From Pelotomaculum_C sp050950345 (GTDB lineage Bacteria > Bacillota > Desulfotomaculia > Desulfotomaculales > Pelotomaculaceae): a DNA stretch of 64,000 nt. Under the pieces are notes generated by a model. That model was not told where the DNA came from and made no database searches. It saw only the letters and a program-made list of their open reading frames with translations. Position numbers and translations under genes: made by a program. Positions 15,787 through 25,600 of the stretch are shown here, in pieces (position 1 is the first letter of the stretch; each line of letters starts with the position of its first letter). The stretch lies in assembly GCA_050950345.1 (NCBI GenBank), contig JBMNHK010000002.1, positions 558,001 through 622,000 on the forward strand, in the 5' to 3' direction.

Positions 15787-16919
15787 TTGCTGCTACCTCC
15801 TTGGGCATTAACCACCTCTACTTTTTGCCCGTCCGCTACCAGGTGATTACCTTTAAGGATAATATCCTGCCCTGCTGTTAAACCCTCTGTTATTTCAACC
15901 AGCTCAGCGGAAGAAAGCCCTGTCTTAACAGCAATTTCTTTTGCCATACCGTCTTCTACCGCAAAAACATAGAATTGCCCGTCACGTTCCAGCACTGCAT
16001 CTACCGGTAGAGCTATCACACCTGCCGATTTACCTGTTTCCAATTGTAACTGTGCTACCATACCTGCTTTGATATCACCTTGTTCATTATTGATCCTGAT
16101 TTCCACGGGAAAGGCCCGTGTGAGGCTATCCGCTTTAGGGGCAACTGAGACAATGGTGCCTGGTACGGTTTTATTTAAAGCGTTAATAGTTACCTCCACG
16201 TTCATACCTTCCTTAACATTAACAACTGCGTTTTCGGATAAGTGTACTTTAGTTTTGACTGTGGACAGTTGCACCACTGTGATGGCGGTGACCTGAGGAC
16301 TGGCCATTTCGCCTTCATCCAGGTTGACTGCGGCTACAGTACCTGTAAGGGGGGAGTAGACCGTAAAATTATCATAGGTTGTCTGGGCGTTTTGAACAGA
16401 TAGCTGAGCCTGGATTAATTGCTGTTCTGCCAGCTGCACGCCTATGCGGGCATTGGTGAGCATGCTCTCAGCTTGCTCAAATTGACTTTTGGGTATAGCT
16501 GAGGCTTCATAAAGGGCTTTTTGGCGATCATAGTTTAACTGAGCGTCGGCCAGTGACTGCTGCGCCTGGCTCAAACCTGCCTCAGCCACACCTACTCCGG
16601 CTTCCGCCAGTTTTTTAGCATTTAAAGCTTCCGTAGCTTCCAGTTGGAACAAGACCTGTCCCTGACTTACATGATCTCCGACTTTAACATGTAAGGCGGC
16701 TACCCGTCCGGCAACTTTTGGTGCAACAGCTACTTCCGCACCGGGGACGATCTCACCGCTGGTGTTTAAAAGTTGGGCCAAATCCGCAGTCTGGGTTTTT
16801 ACAACCTCGACAGGCATAAGATATTCCTCTTCGACAGTGGCGGGTTTTTCGCCGCAACCAACCAGAGGCAGCAATAATAGTATTGAGATTAGCAGCAATA
16901 TCAGGCGTTTCAAATCCAT
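15783..16919 (-). CDS. RND efflux periplasmic adaptor (membrane fusion protein), lipoprotein
   Basis: A 378-residue adaptor with a lipoprotein signal (hydrophobic run about 5-20 and lipobox LVGC). The biotinyl-lipoyl-like halves flank a coiled-coil hairpin (about 95-180, rich in Ala, Gln and Leu), followed by beta-barrel and membrane-proximal domains, as in AcrA/MexA-type proteins. It links the pump to the outside. The ATG at 16919 is only two bases from AAAGGGG; a TTG two codons later (16913) has better spacing and may be the real start. It lies between the TetR gene and the pump gene on one transcript. Confidence 0.93.
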   Translation of the reverse strand: MDLKRLILLLISILLLLPLVGCGEKPATVEEEYLMPVEVVKTQTADLAQLLNTSGEIVPGAEVAVAPKVAGRVAALHVKVGDHVSQGQVLFQLEATEALNAKKLAEAGVGVAEAGLSQAQQSLADAQLNYDRQKALYEASAIPKSQFEQAESMLTNARIGVQLAEQQLIQAQLSVQNAQTTYDNFTVYSPLTGTVAAVNLDEGEMASPQVTAITVVQLSTVKTKVHLSENAVVNVKEGMNVEVTINALNKTVPGTIVSVAPKADSLTRAFPVEIRINNEQGDIKAGMVAQLQLETGKSAGVIALPVDAVLERDGQFYVFAVEDGMAKEIAVKTGLSSAELVEITEGLTAGQDIILKGNHLVADGQKVEVVNAQGGSSN

Positions 16920-16960
16920 ATCCCCTTTATAAGCGATTTACTTGGTGGATGGTTAACTGA

Positions 16961-17548
16961 TTATTTATTTGCTAAACCATCAAAAAAGACATTTAAGGCC
17001 ACCCTTGTGGTGTGTTTAAAGGTTTCTCGATCATAACAACCGGTAAACAAGCGAAAGCTTAAACCTTCAAGGCTGCCAATTAAGATATTGGTCACTGTCT
17101 CGGGGTCAAAAGCTTTAAGTTCTCCGGTGGCGATGCCTTTTTTGATGATTCTCTTAATCATAAAGTCGTTGTGCTGGTACTTATCCAAACAAGCACGAGC
17201 TTTTTTCAGGATTTCTTTGTCCCTGGTATTAATGAGAAACTCATGAAATATTACCAGGATGGGCGCAACTATTATTTCCCCTAAAAAGTCAACAAATTTG
17301 CCAAGGATAACCCGGGCAGGTTCATCAAAATCAAGCCTTTTGGCCAGCTCCTTTTCCCATTCTTCGAATTTCTTTTCCATTATGTACAAGAAAATCTCAT
17401 CTTTACTCTTAAAATACCAATATATACCCCCTTTGCTCATTCCGGAAGCTCTCACAATGTCATCTATCGAGGTGCCGCTATAACTGGAATGCAGGTAGCA
17501 TTTTAAGGCGGCATCTGCAATAATATCCTTTTTACTGGTCTTTTCCAC
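16961..17548 (-). CDS. TetR/AcrR-family transcriptional regulator
   Basis: A regulator of about 195 residues with an N-terminal TetR helix-turn-helix (AALKCYLHSSYSGTSIDDIVRASGMSKGG, then IYWYFKSKDEIF) and a ligand-binding C-terminal domain. The start is placed at GTG 17548 with GGAGGG six bases upstream; an ATG two codons earlier (17554) abuts the ribosome site. It is the first gene of the tetR-adaptor-RND operon, and an 18-bp palindrome lies directly upstream, so autorepression relieved by a pump substrate is the likely scheme. Confidence 0.92.
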   Translation of the reverse strand: MEKTSKKDIIADAALKCYLHSSYSGTSIDDIVRASGMSKGGIYWYFKSKDEIFLYIMEKKFEEWEKELAKRLDFDEPARVILGKFVDFLGEIIVAPILVIFHEFLINTRDKEILKKARACLDKYQHNDFMIKRIIKKGIATGELKAFDPETVTNILIGSLEGLSFRLFTGCYDRETFKHTTRVALNVFFDGLANK

Positions 17549-17564
17549 GGACATCCCTCCAAAA

Positions 17565-17582
17565 AGACCGACTGGTCGGTCT
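17565..17582 (-). promoter_or_regulatory. probable TetR operator
   Basis: AGACCGAC-TG-GTCGGTCT is a perfect 8-bp inverted repeat with a two-base centre, 17 bases before the regulator start. Size and symmetry fit a TetR-family site. Confidence 0.75.
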
Positions 17583-17705
17583 GGAGATATTTTAATGCTA
17601 TTAAAGAGCAGCGTCAATAGTCTTACCCATAAATGCGTAATAGTCTTTTTCGTTGCAGGAAAAAGCTAAGAAAAATAAAATATATCCTTATATGGAGGTA
17701 GTGTA

Positions 17706-18737
17706 ATGATAGAGATAAAGAACCTCAGGAAAGTTTACAAAGCAGGAGACCAGGAAGTACTGGCTCTGGATGATGTCAGTCTACACGTGCGCAAAGGTGA
17801 GATATTCGGTATTATCGGGTTGAGCGGGGCTGGTAAAAGCACCCTGATCAGATGCATAAATATGCTGGAAAGACCAACCAGTGGTACCATTGTAGTCGAC
17901 GGCAGTGAAATTACTTCCCTGGACAAACATAAACTGCGTTTGTCCAGGCAAAAGATCGGCATGATCTTTCAGCAATTTAATCTGTTGTCCTCGAGGAACG
18001 TTTTCGACAATGTTATGTTTCCACTGCAGATAGCCGGGGTGCCTCGGGAGAAGGCTGCAAAACGGGTACATGAACTACTGGAGCTGGTTGGGCTTACCGA
18101 TAAGACCTCCATGTACCCGGCCCAATTGAGCGGTGGTCAAAAACAGCGGGTCGGTATTGCCCGGGCTCTGGCCAATGGGCCCAGTATTCTTTTGTCCGAC
18201 GAGTCTACTTCAGCTCTCGATCCACAAACAACCAGCTCTATACTTAAATTATTGAAAGATATCAATCGCCAGTTTAACTTGACTATTTTGCTGATCACCC
18301 ATGATATGAACGTGATTAAAGAAATTTGTGACCGGGTTGCTGTTATCGATAAGGCTAAGGTAATTGAAAGCGGCAGAGTCCTGGACATATTTTCTAACCC
18401 GCAAACTGCTATTTCACGCAGTTTTGTTAATGCCGTGATCACCAGGGAGATACCCGACGAGTTGCTGCAAAACGCCCCGGAACGGGGCGGGGAAATAGCA
18501 ACCCGGCTTATCCGGGTGTCATTTATTGGCGCATCAGCAGGCAGACCGCTGATTTCCTCCATGATTCGCCGTTACAATATCGATGTCAATATCCTTTACG
18601 GTAACATCGACCGGATCAAGGATACCCCTTTTGGTAGCTTGACCCTTGAAGTGATTGGGCATCCTGAGTTACTGGAGGAAGCTTTACATTACCTGCATGG
18701 TCAGGGCTTGGAAATAGAGGTGCTGAGAATTGCTTGA
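17706..18737 (+). CDS. metN: methionine ABC transporter ATP-binding protein
   Basis: A 343-residue ABC ATPase with Walker A GLSGAGKST (about 37-45), Q-loop, signature LSGGQKQRVGIARAL (about 140-154) and Walker B ILLSDESTSALDP. The C-terminal 75 residues form the NIL (ACT-like) domain that gives methionine feedback in MetN. With MetI and MetQ it imports methionine. GGAGGT precedes the ATG and the gene overlaps metI by eight bases. No S-box (SAM riboswitch) is visible in the short leader. Confidence 0.96.
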   Translation: MIEIKNLRKVYKAGDQEVLALDDVSLHVRKGEIFGIIGLSGAGKSTLIRCINMLERPTSGTIVVDGSEITSLDKHKLRLSRQKIGMIFQQFNLLSSRNVFDNVMFPLQIAGVPREKAAKRVHELLELVGLTDKTSMYPAQLSGGQKQRVGIARALANGPSILLSDESTSALDPQTTSSILKLLKDINRQFNLTILLITHDMNVIKEICDRVAVIDKAKVIESGRVLDIFSNPQTAISRSFVNAVITREIPDELLQNAPERGGEIATRLIRVSFIGASAGRPLISSMIRRYNIDVNILYGNIDRIKDTPFGSLTLEVIGHPELLEEALHYLHGQGLEIEVLRIA

Positions 18738-19407
18738 ACTTCTGGGGGGCAATGCCTGGCTTGTGGATAAGGTTTTGCTGGCAACATGGGAAACCATCTA
18801 TATGGTTTTTATCTCAACCGGGCTGAGTTATCTGTTTGGTTTGCCCTTGGGGATTATATTGGTCACCACTTCTGATAAGCATATCATGGAAAACAAGTGG
18901 CTAAACCGCGTCCTTGGTGCGATTATCAACGCGACAAGGTCCATTCCCTTTATTATTTTTCTCATCCTGCTCATTCCCTTTACCCGCTGGCTGGTTGGTA
19001 CTTCCATCGGTACCATAGCATCCATTGTACCGCTTACATTGGCTGCCATACCCTTTGTAGCCCGGTTGGTGGAGACGTCACTGAAAGAGATTGAGTGGGG
19101 ACTTATTGAGGCGGCCATATCTATGGGGGCAAACAGCAGACAGGTGATTTCCATGGTTTTGCTGCCTGAAGCAACTCCTTCATTATTGTTGGGTTTAGCT
19201 ATCACTGCGATCAATTTGGTCGGATATTCAGCTATGGCAGGCATTGTGGGAGGAGGTGGACTTGGTACCCTGGCTTATTATTATGGCTACCAGCGCTATG
19301 AGGATACAATTATGTGGATTACGGTAATTGTCCTTATTGTCCTTGTACAGGGTGTTCAAATGCTTGGCGATAATCTGACCGGTAGAATGATTAAAAAGAG
19401 GAGGTAA
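18730..19407 (+). CDS. metI: methionine ABC transporter permease
   Basis: A 225-residue membrane protein with five or six spans and the ABC-permease EAA loop (EWGLIEAAISMGANSRQVI, about 118-136). The start is TTG 18730, with GAGGTG seven bases upstream inside metN; the overlap couples translation. It forms the membrane channel of the MetNIQ importer. Confidence 0.95.
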   Translation: MLELLGGNAWLVDKVLLATWETIYMVFISTGLSYLFGLPLGIILVTTSDKHIMENKWLNRVLGAIINATRSIPFIIFLILLIPFTRWLVGTSIGTIASIVPLTLAAIPFVARLVETSLKEIEWGLIEAAISMGANSRQVISMVLLPEATPSLLLGLAITAINLVGYSAMAGIVGGGGLGTLAYYYGYQRYEDTIMWITVIVLIVLVQGVQMLGDNLTGRMIKKRR

Positions 19408-19408
19408 T

Positions 19409-20236
19409 ATGATGAAGAAAATACTGGCGCTGATTGGTTGTTTGATCTTTACCGCATTTATTCTTACAGGTTGTGGCGGCAACTCGGCTGGGGATAACGC
19501 CGCAAAGCCCGGCGATGATGGTAAAGTAGTGGTGGGAGCGACAGCAAAACCACATGCTGAGATTTTAGAAGTGGTGAAACCGCTTTTGGAAAAAGAAAAT
19601 ATTGATCTGGAGATTAAAGTTTTTACTGATTATCCACTGCTAAATCCCGCCTTAAATGACAAGCAGATAGATGCCAACTATTTTCAGCATCTGCCGTATC
19701 TTGAGGACTACAATGATAAGAATAACGCTAATTTGACCTGGGCTGTCAAGGTACATACCGAGCCTATGGGCGTCTATTCAAATAAAATCACCAAACTGGA
19801 TGACTTAGCTGAAGGCGCTACGATTGGTATCCCCAACGATGCCACCAATGGCGGGCGGGCACTTTTGGTGCTGGAAACAGCCGGCTTAATTAAGCTACAG
19901 GACGGAGCCGGTATAACAGCCACGGACAAGGATATTGTCGATAACCCGAAAGGGATCAAAATCCAGATGATGGATGCGGCCATGCTGCCAAGATCTTTAG
20001 AGGATCTTGATGTATGTGTGATCAACAGCAATTATGCTCTGGAAGCAGATCTCAATCCTGTCAAAGACGCCATATTTATGGAAGCAAAGGATTCACCCTT
20101 CGCCAACATTTTAGCCGTCAGACCTGAAGACAAAGAAAAGGACAGCATCAAGAAGCTGAGCCAGGCTCTGCAATCACCGGAAGTTAAGAAGTTCATCGAA
20201 GATAATTACCAGGGGAGTGTAATTCCTGCTTTTTAA
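19409..20236 (+). CDS. metQ: methionine-binding lipoprotein of the MetNIQ ABC transporter
   Basis: A 275-residue NlpA/MetQ-family lipoprotein. A signal peptide ends in the lipobox LTGCG (Cys at about 22), followed by the solute-binding domain (VVVGATAKPHAEILEVVKP; DYPLLNPALNDKQIDANYFQH). Anchored outside, it delivers methionine to MetNI. GAGGAGG is just upstream and metI ends one base before. A strong terminator closes the operon. Confidence 0.95.
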   Translation: MMKKILALIGCLIFTAFILTGCGGNSAGDNAAKPGDDGKVVVGATAKPHAEILEVVKPLLEKENIDLEIKVFTDYPLLNPALNDKQIDANYFQHLPYLEDYNDKNNANLTWAVKVHTEPMGVYSNKITKLDDLAEGATIGIPNDATNGGRALLVLETAGLIKLQDGAGITATDKDIVDNPKGIKIQMMDAAMLPRSLEDLDVCVINSNYALEADLNPVKDAIFMEAKDSPFANILAVRPEDKEKDSIKKLSQALQSPEVKKFIEDNYQGSVIPAF

Positions 20237-20260
20237 CCGGGAATTATCGATCTATTAATA

Positions 20261-20299
20261 AAGCTGCTGCCGGACTTAATGTCTGAGCAGCAGCTTTTT
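20261..20299 (+). terminator. terminator of metNIQ
   Basis: AAGCTGCTGC (20261-20270) pairs with GCAGCAGCTT (20287-20296), followed by T residues. Confidence 0.9.
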
Positions 20300-20333
20300 A
20301 AAAGCAAGGGGTTGCGCCACGACAAGGGAGAAT

Positions 20334-20357
20334 AAAGCCCAGGCCAAAACCGGCATG
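20334..20357 (-). repeat. 24-bp exact duplicate of an asnS segment
   Basis: This block is identical to 20563-20586 inside asnS, where it encodes HAGFGLGF of class II synthetase motif 3. The flanking bases do not match, so it is a detached fragment rather than a tandem duplication. Confidence 0.75.
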
Positions 20358-20382
20358 AGACATAAAGTCGCGGGCATCCAGC

Positions 20383-20475
20383 CTATAATAACCACCTATA
20401 ATCCTGGCGTGTATCTACAACCGCATCCACATACACAGTATTTTCTTTGATCTGGTAGATTAATAAATACCTTAT
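20383..20475 (-). pseudogene. C-terminal fragment resembling a RelE/ParE toxin
   Basis: Directly after the asnS stop and in the same frame, 30 codons read IRYLLIYQIKENTVYVDAVV then DTRQDYRWLL and stop. YxIxxNTVYVDAVVDxRQDY is like the last strands of RelE/ParE-family toxins. There is no start, no ribosome site and no antitoxin gene, so it is a remnant. The family assignment is from memory of the motif. Confidence 0.45.
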
Positions 20476-21867
20476 TTAAAACTCAGCGTTTTTAGGCGTT
20501 CTGGCAAAGGAGATAACATCGCGGATGTTAGTCATCCCGGTCAGGTACATGATCAGCCTTTCAAAGCCCAGGCCAAAACCGGCATGCCTGACGCCGCCGT
20601 ATTTGCGTAAGTCCAGGTACCACCAGTAATCTTCTTTTTTTAAGCCTAGCTCGTCCATCCTTTTCTCCAGGTGGTCCAACCTTTCTTCCCTCTGGCTGCC
20701 GCCGATTATTTCTCCCACACCGGGCACCAATAAGTCCATGGCAGCGACAGTTTTGCCGTCATCATTCAATCTCATGTAAAATGCCTTGATCTCCCTGGGG
20801 TAATCTGTTACGAAGACTGGCTTACCAAAGTGCTTCTCGGTAAGGTAGCGCTCATGCTCCGTCTGTAAATCAAGTCCCCAGGCAACAGGGTATGCAAAGC
20901 CCTCCCCGGAATTTTGGAGGATTTCTATGGCTTTACTATAAGTTACCCGGCCGAATTGGGAGTTAACGATGTTGTGCAAGCGCTCCAATAGCGTTTTATC
21001 CACAAAACTATTGAAGAACTGCATCTCTTCCGGGAGCTCTTCCAGGACATAGTTGATGGTAAATTTCAACATTTCCTCGGCCAGGGCCATATTGTCGTTA
21101 AGATCGGCGAAGGCGATTTCCGGCTCGATCATCCAGAATTCCGCCGCATGGCGAGGTGTATTGGAGTTTTCCGCCCGGAAGGTGGGACCAAAAGTATAGA
21201 CTTTGTTAAAGGCCAGGCAATAGGTTTCCGCCTCCAGTTGGCCGCTGACCGTCAAGCCTGTCTCCCGGCCAAAGAAATCCTTGGTGAAATCCACTTCTTT
21301 GGCTTCATTTAGCGGTATTTTATCCAGGGGCAAGGTGGTTACCCTGAACATTTCGCCAGCGCCTTCCGCGTCGCTGCCTGTGATGATGGGGGTGTTGACA
21401 TAGACAAAGTCTCTCTCCTGAAAGAATTTGTGAATGGCGTAGGCTGCTACTGACCTTACCCTGAATACGGCGGCGAAGGTATTGGTCCGGGGGCGCAAGT
21501 GGGCAATTGTGCGCAGGTATTCAAAGGAGTGCCTTTTTTTCTGTAGCGGATAGTCTGCTGCGGTAAGTCCCTCAATTTCTATCCTGTCAGCCTTCAGTTC
21601 AAAAGGCTGCTTTGCCCCCGGGGATGCTACAAGATCTCCGGTTACCTTAATGGCTGTGCCCGTAATAAGCCTGGTTATGGCATCAAAGTTGGAGAGAGCA
21701 TCGTCATAGACTACCTGTAAGTTTTTGAAAAAGGTCCCGTCATTAAGTTCTATAAAGCCAAAGGACTTGGAAGCCCTGATCGTCCTGACCCAGCCGTTAA
21801 CAGCCAGCTTTTGGTGTAAGAAGTTTTGCGATTGCCTGAATATTTCTTTTACCGTAACTGTTTGCAC
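20476..21867 (-). CDS. asnS: asparaginyl-tRNA synthetase
   Basis: A 463-residue class IIb synthetase charging tRNA-Asn. The N-terminal OB-fold anticodon domain (KLAVNGWVRTIRASKSFGFIELNDG) is followed by the catalytic core with motif 2 (FRAENSNTPRHAAEFWMIEPE) and motif 3 (GFGLGFERLIMYLTG), and ends in NAEF. The N-terminus and catalytic region match AsnS better than AspS, which is longer with a GAD domain. GTG at 21867 is chosen: GGAAGGG lies eight bases before it, whereas the longer frame upstream has no site. It is divergent from the GyrI-like gene. Confidence 0.94.
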   Translation of the reverse strand: MQTVTVKEIFRQSQNFLHQKLAVNGWVRTIRASKSFGFIELNDGTFFKNLQVVYDDALSNFDAITRLITGTAIKVTGDLVASPGAKQPFELKADRIEIEGLTAADYPLQKKRHSFEYLRTIAHLRPRTNTFAAVFRVRSVAAYAIHKFFQERDFVYVNTPIITGSDAEGAGEMFRVTTLPLDKIPLNEAKEVDFTKDFFGRETGLTVSGQLEAETYCLAFNKVYTFGPTFRAENSNTPRHAAEFWMIEPEIAFADLNDNMALAEEMLKFTINYVLEELPEEMQFFNSFVDKTLLERLHNIVNSQFGRVTYSKAIEILQNSGEGFAYPVAWGLDLQTEHERYLTEKHFGKPVFVTDYPREIKAFYMRLNDDGKTVAAMDLLVPGVGEIIGGSQREERLDHLEKRMDELGLKKEDYWWYLDLRKYGGVRHAGFGLGFERLIMYLTGMTNIRDVISFARTPKNAEF

Positions 21868-21988
21868 TTGTTGTACCCTTCCGTTCTTGTTTTTTATATG
21901 AATTGCTATTAATATATACCATTTTCTAATATAATCAACATAAGGCGACATGATTTGCTTTAAAAAAATATGTCAGGGAGGGCTGGTA

Positions 21989-22447
21989 ATGGGTTACACC
22001 ATCGAATTAATCGAGCAAAAAGCGCAACCGGTGTTGTTTATCAGGAAGCGGGCGGCGGTAGAGGATTTACCGCAAATAATTGGACAGGCATATGGTGCAA
22101 TCATGCAGTACATGGCCGAATTAGGTGAAATACCGACAGAGGCGCCTTATACGGCATATTATAATCTGGATATGCAGGATTTGGATGTGGAAATGGGTTT
22201 TCCTGTTGCCAAACCCTTGCCGCCCAGGGGCGATATCAAATATGGCGAGATACCCCAGGGCAGGTATGTGCAATGCATGTACAAAGGACCTTATCAGCAA
22301 ATGGAAACACCTTATAACGAGCTGGCTGAATGGATTGAGAAAAACGGCTATGAATCAAAAGGTGTTGCTTATGAGTATTATTATAATGCACCTGGCGAAG
22401 TGCCGGAAAGTGAACTCTTAACCAAGATCGTCATAGCCCTAAAATAG
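21989..22447 (+). CDS. GyrI-like / AraC effector-binding domain protein
   Basis: A 152-residue stand-alone small-molecule-binding domain (MGYTIELIEQKAQPVLFIRKRA...) of the GyrI-like family, also found at the C-terminus of AraC- and MerR-type activators. There is no DNA-binding domain. GGGAGG precedes the ATG at 21989. Such solo proteins may bind drugs or act as ligand sinks; the ligand here is unknown. It is preceded by the divergent asnS. Confidence 0.85.
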   Translation: MGYTIELIEQKAQPVLFIRKRAAVEDLPQIIGQAYGAIMQYMAELGEIPTEAPYTAYYNLDMQDLDVEMGFPVAKPLPPRGDIKYGEIPQGRYVQCMYKGPYQQMETPYNELAEWIEKNGYESKGVAYEYYYNAPGEVPESELLTKIVIALK

Positions 22448-22541
22448 ATAGGAGTATATCGATATGTGCGCCAAAACAGAGCCCGGGCAGAATAACATAA
22501 TAACATTTACCAGTACAGTAGAATATGTATAGCAATAGCGG

Positions 22542-22571
22542 TTGACAAAAAGTATTTATGATAATTATCAT
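22542..22571 (+). promoter_or_regulatory. -35 element and Fur-like palindrome before the activase fusion
   Basis: TTGACA (22542-22547) is followed by a perfect 14-bp palindrome ATGATAATTATCAT (22558-22571). TGATAATTATCA matches the core of Fur boxes. Its position between -35 and the gene would suit repression. Confidence 0.45.
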
Positions 22572-22629
22572 TAACGTATATATTAATATATATACAATAT
22601 TTTTGTTGCTTTACAAGGGTAGGTGCGCA

Positions 22630-25600
22630 GTGAGCGAATTGTTGCATATGGGTTTAGACGTGGGCTCAACCACGGTAAAGTTAGTCATCCTGAATCAAGA
22701 TGCGGATATAGTTTATAAAAATTACCGGAGGCACTATGCTGAAACAAAAAAGTTTACGGCAGAACTTTTGGAGGATGCTTATGCGCAGATAGGCAACCGG
22801 CCTTTAACGGTTCTGGTTACCGGCTCCGCCGGTCTCTCCCTCGCTTCCTGGATCAGCATTGAACACATACAGGAAGTAATAGCCTGTAATGAAGCTGTCG
22901 GCCGCTACCTGCCTCAAACTGACGTGGCCATCGAGTTGGGTGGCGAGGATGCGAAAATTACCTTTTTTAAAGGCGGCCTGGACCAAAGAATGAACGGCAT
23001 ATGCGCCGGAGGTACCGGGGCGTTTATTGATCAGATGGCTACCCTGCTGGGGACAGATGCCCAGGGTTTAAACGAAATGGCCAAACATTTCACTACCATA
23101 TATCCGGTGGCGGCGCGTTGCGGTGTCTTTGCCAAAACCGATGTCCAGGTCTTGTTGAATGAAGGGGCCCGCAAAGAAGATATTGCTGCTTCTGTATTCC
23201 AGGCGGTTGTTAATCAGACTATTAGCGGTTTGGCCTGCGGCAAGTCAATTGAAGGCAATGTGGCCTTTTTGGGCGGCCCGCTGTCGTTTCTTTCAGAACT
23301 GCGACAAAGGTTTAAAGAGACCTTGCAATTGAGTGATGCTGAGGCTCTATTCCCTGACTACGGTCAGTTTTTTGTTGCTATGGGCGCCGCTCTGGCTTCT
23401 GTGGAAGAACAAGCTGTTGATTTAACAACCCTAATTAGCCGGTTAAATAATATTGATTTAACCGGTTGCCAGGAGCTGAGCCGGCTGCAACCGCTGTTCA
23501 AGGATGAGGCTGAGCTGGAGAGTTTCCGCCGGAGGCATGATGCTTACCGGATCCCCAGAAGGAACCTGGCTGATTTCAGCGGGAAGTGCTACTTTGGTCT
23601 TGATGCCGGTTCAACTACAACCAAGGCCGTACTTATCGACGAAGCCGGCAACCTTCTTTATTCTTTTTATGACAACAATAACGGGAGCCCTTTAAAGTCT
23701 GCCCTGCACATCTTACGTGACTTATATAGCCGCATGTCAGACCAGGCAATCATTGCCAATGCTGCTGTTGCAGGCTATGGCGAAGGACTCTTAAAAGCAG
23801 CGCTGCATATTGATGTAGGGGAAGTTGAAACAATAGCCCATTATACTGCCGCGCGTTTATTTAATCCCGGCGTCGACTTAATCCTGGATATTGGCGGTCA
23901 GGATATGAAGTGCCTCAAAATAAAGGACGGCAGTATTGTAGATATCATGCTCAATGAAGCCTGTTCCTCCGGCTGTGGCTCCTTCGTTGAAGGTTTTGCC
24001 CAATCGCTAAATGTTTCTGTGCAGGAGTTCGCCGAGCTGGCCATGACGGCAGACGCCCCGGTGGATTTAGGGTCCCGTTGCACCGTGTTTATGAATTCCA
24101 TGGTCAAACAAGCTCAAAAGGAAGGTGCCACGTTAGGGGATATATCAGCCGGCCTTTCTTACTCGGTGATCAAGAACGCTCTGTTTAAAGTGATCAAGAT
24201 GAGAAACACGGCAGAACTTGGCGAAAACATTGTAGTTCAGGGGGGCACCTTTCAAAATGACGCAGTGTTAAGAAGTCTGGAGATTGTTGCCGGCAAGGAA
24301 GTGGTCAGACCTGATATAGCCCCCTTGATGGGAGCCCTGGGAGCGGCCCTTATTGCCCGGGAGCGCAGCGCAAAAGATAGTCGCAGCACAATTTTATCCA
24401 GGGAACAATTAGACAGCTTTACCGTGGACACAAATTTGAGCAGGTGCGGCGGCTGCGCCAATAACTGTATGTTGACCATCAATAAGTTTGCAGATGGCAG
24501 CAGATTTGTCTCCGGCAATCGCTGTGAAAAGAATACGGGCAAAGAGCATAGCCGGCAGGCGCTTCCCAATCTCTATGAGTACAAATATAAACGCCTTTTA
24601 AGCTATGAGCCATTACCGGAAAAAGACGCCACAAGAGGTACTGTCGGCATTCCGATGGTGCTTAATATGTATGAGAATTATCCCTTCTGGTTTACTTTTT
24701 TTACCGCGCTGGGGTTCAGGGTGGTGCTTTCACCCCGCTCATCAAGGGAAATTTACGAGTATGGCAGTGACACCATTCCTTCAGACACCGCCTGTTTTCC
24801 TGCCAAGCTGGTGCATGGCCACATAGCTGCGCTGGTCAACGCAGGGGTTAAATTTATTTTTTACCCGTCAATTATCTATGAACGGCAGGAACAAAAAGGA
24901 GCCAACAACCATTTTAATTGCCCGATGGTGATTTCCTATCCTGAGGTGATTAAAAACAACATGGATGTGCTCCGGACAAATGAGATCAAGTATATGAATC
25001 CCTTTTTGCCCTATGACAACAAGAGAGCGCTTATCGAACGTTTGTATGAGGAATTTGGCGGCATGGGGATCCCTAAACATGAGATTAAGCAGGCCGTTGA
25101 GCGGGCCTGGCGGGAAGATCAGAGTTTTAAAGAAGATATTAGACAAAAAGGCGAAGAGGTGTTGGCCTATCTTGATGAGACCGGCAGGACAGGTATTGTC
25201 CTGGCCGGGCGCCCGTATCATATTGATCCTGAAATAAACCATGGTTTGCCGGAAATAGTTAACTCATTGGGACTGGCTGTCCTTACGGAAGATTCAGTAG
25301 CCCATTTAGGGCAGGTCGAGAGACCAACCAGAGTTGTCGACCAGTGGATGTATCATTCGCGCCTTTACGCGGCAGCCAGCTTTGTAACTAAAAAGCCGTA
25401 TTTGGAATTAGTCCAGCTTAATTCTTTTGGCTGTGGTATAGATGCCATTACCACTGATCAGGTGCAGGAGATCCTGGGCGCTGTGGGCAAACTCTACACG
25501 GTGTTGAAAATTGATGAGGGGACCAATCTTGGCGCAGCAAGAATAAGACTGCGTTCACTTATGGCGGTAACTGCCACAAGGGACAAAGTGGTGGTGAAAC

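Noticed and set aside
17618..17705. S-box (SAM riboswitch) expected before metNIQ
   Set aside because: The leader is too short and lacks the conserved S-box elements and a terminator; regulation must be different.
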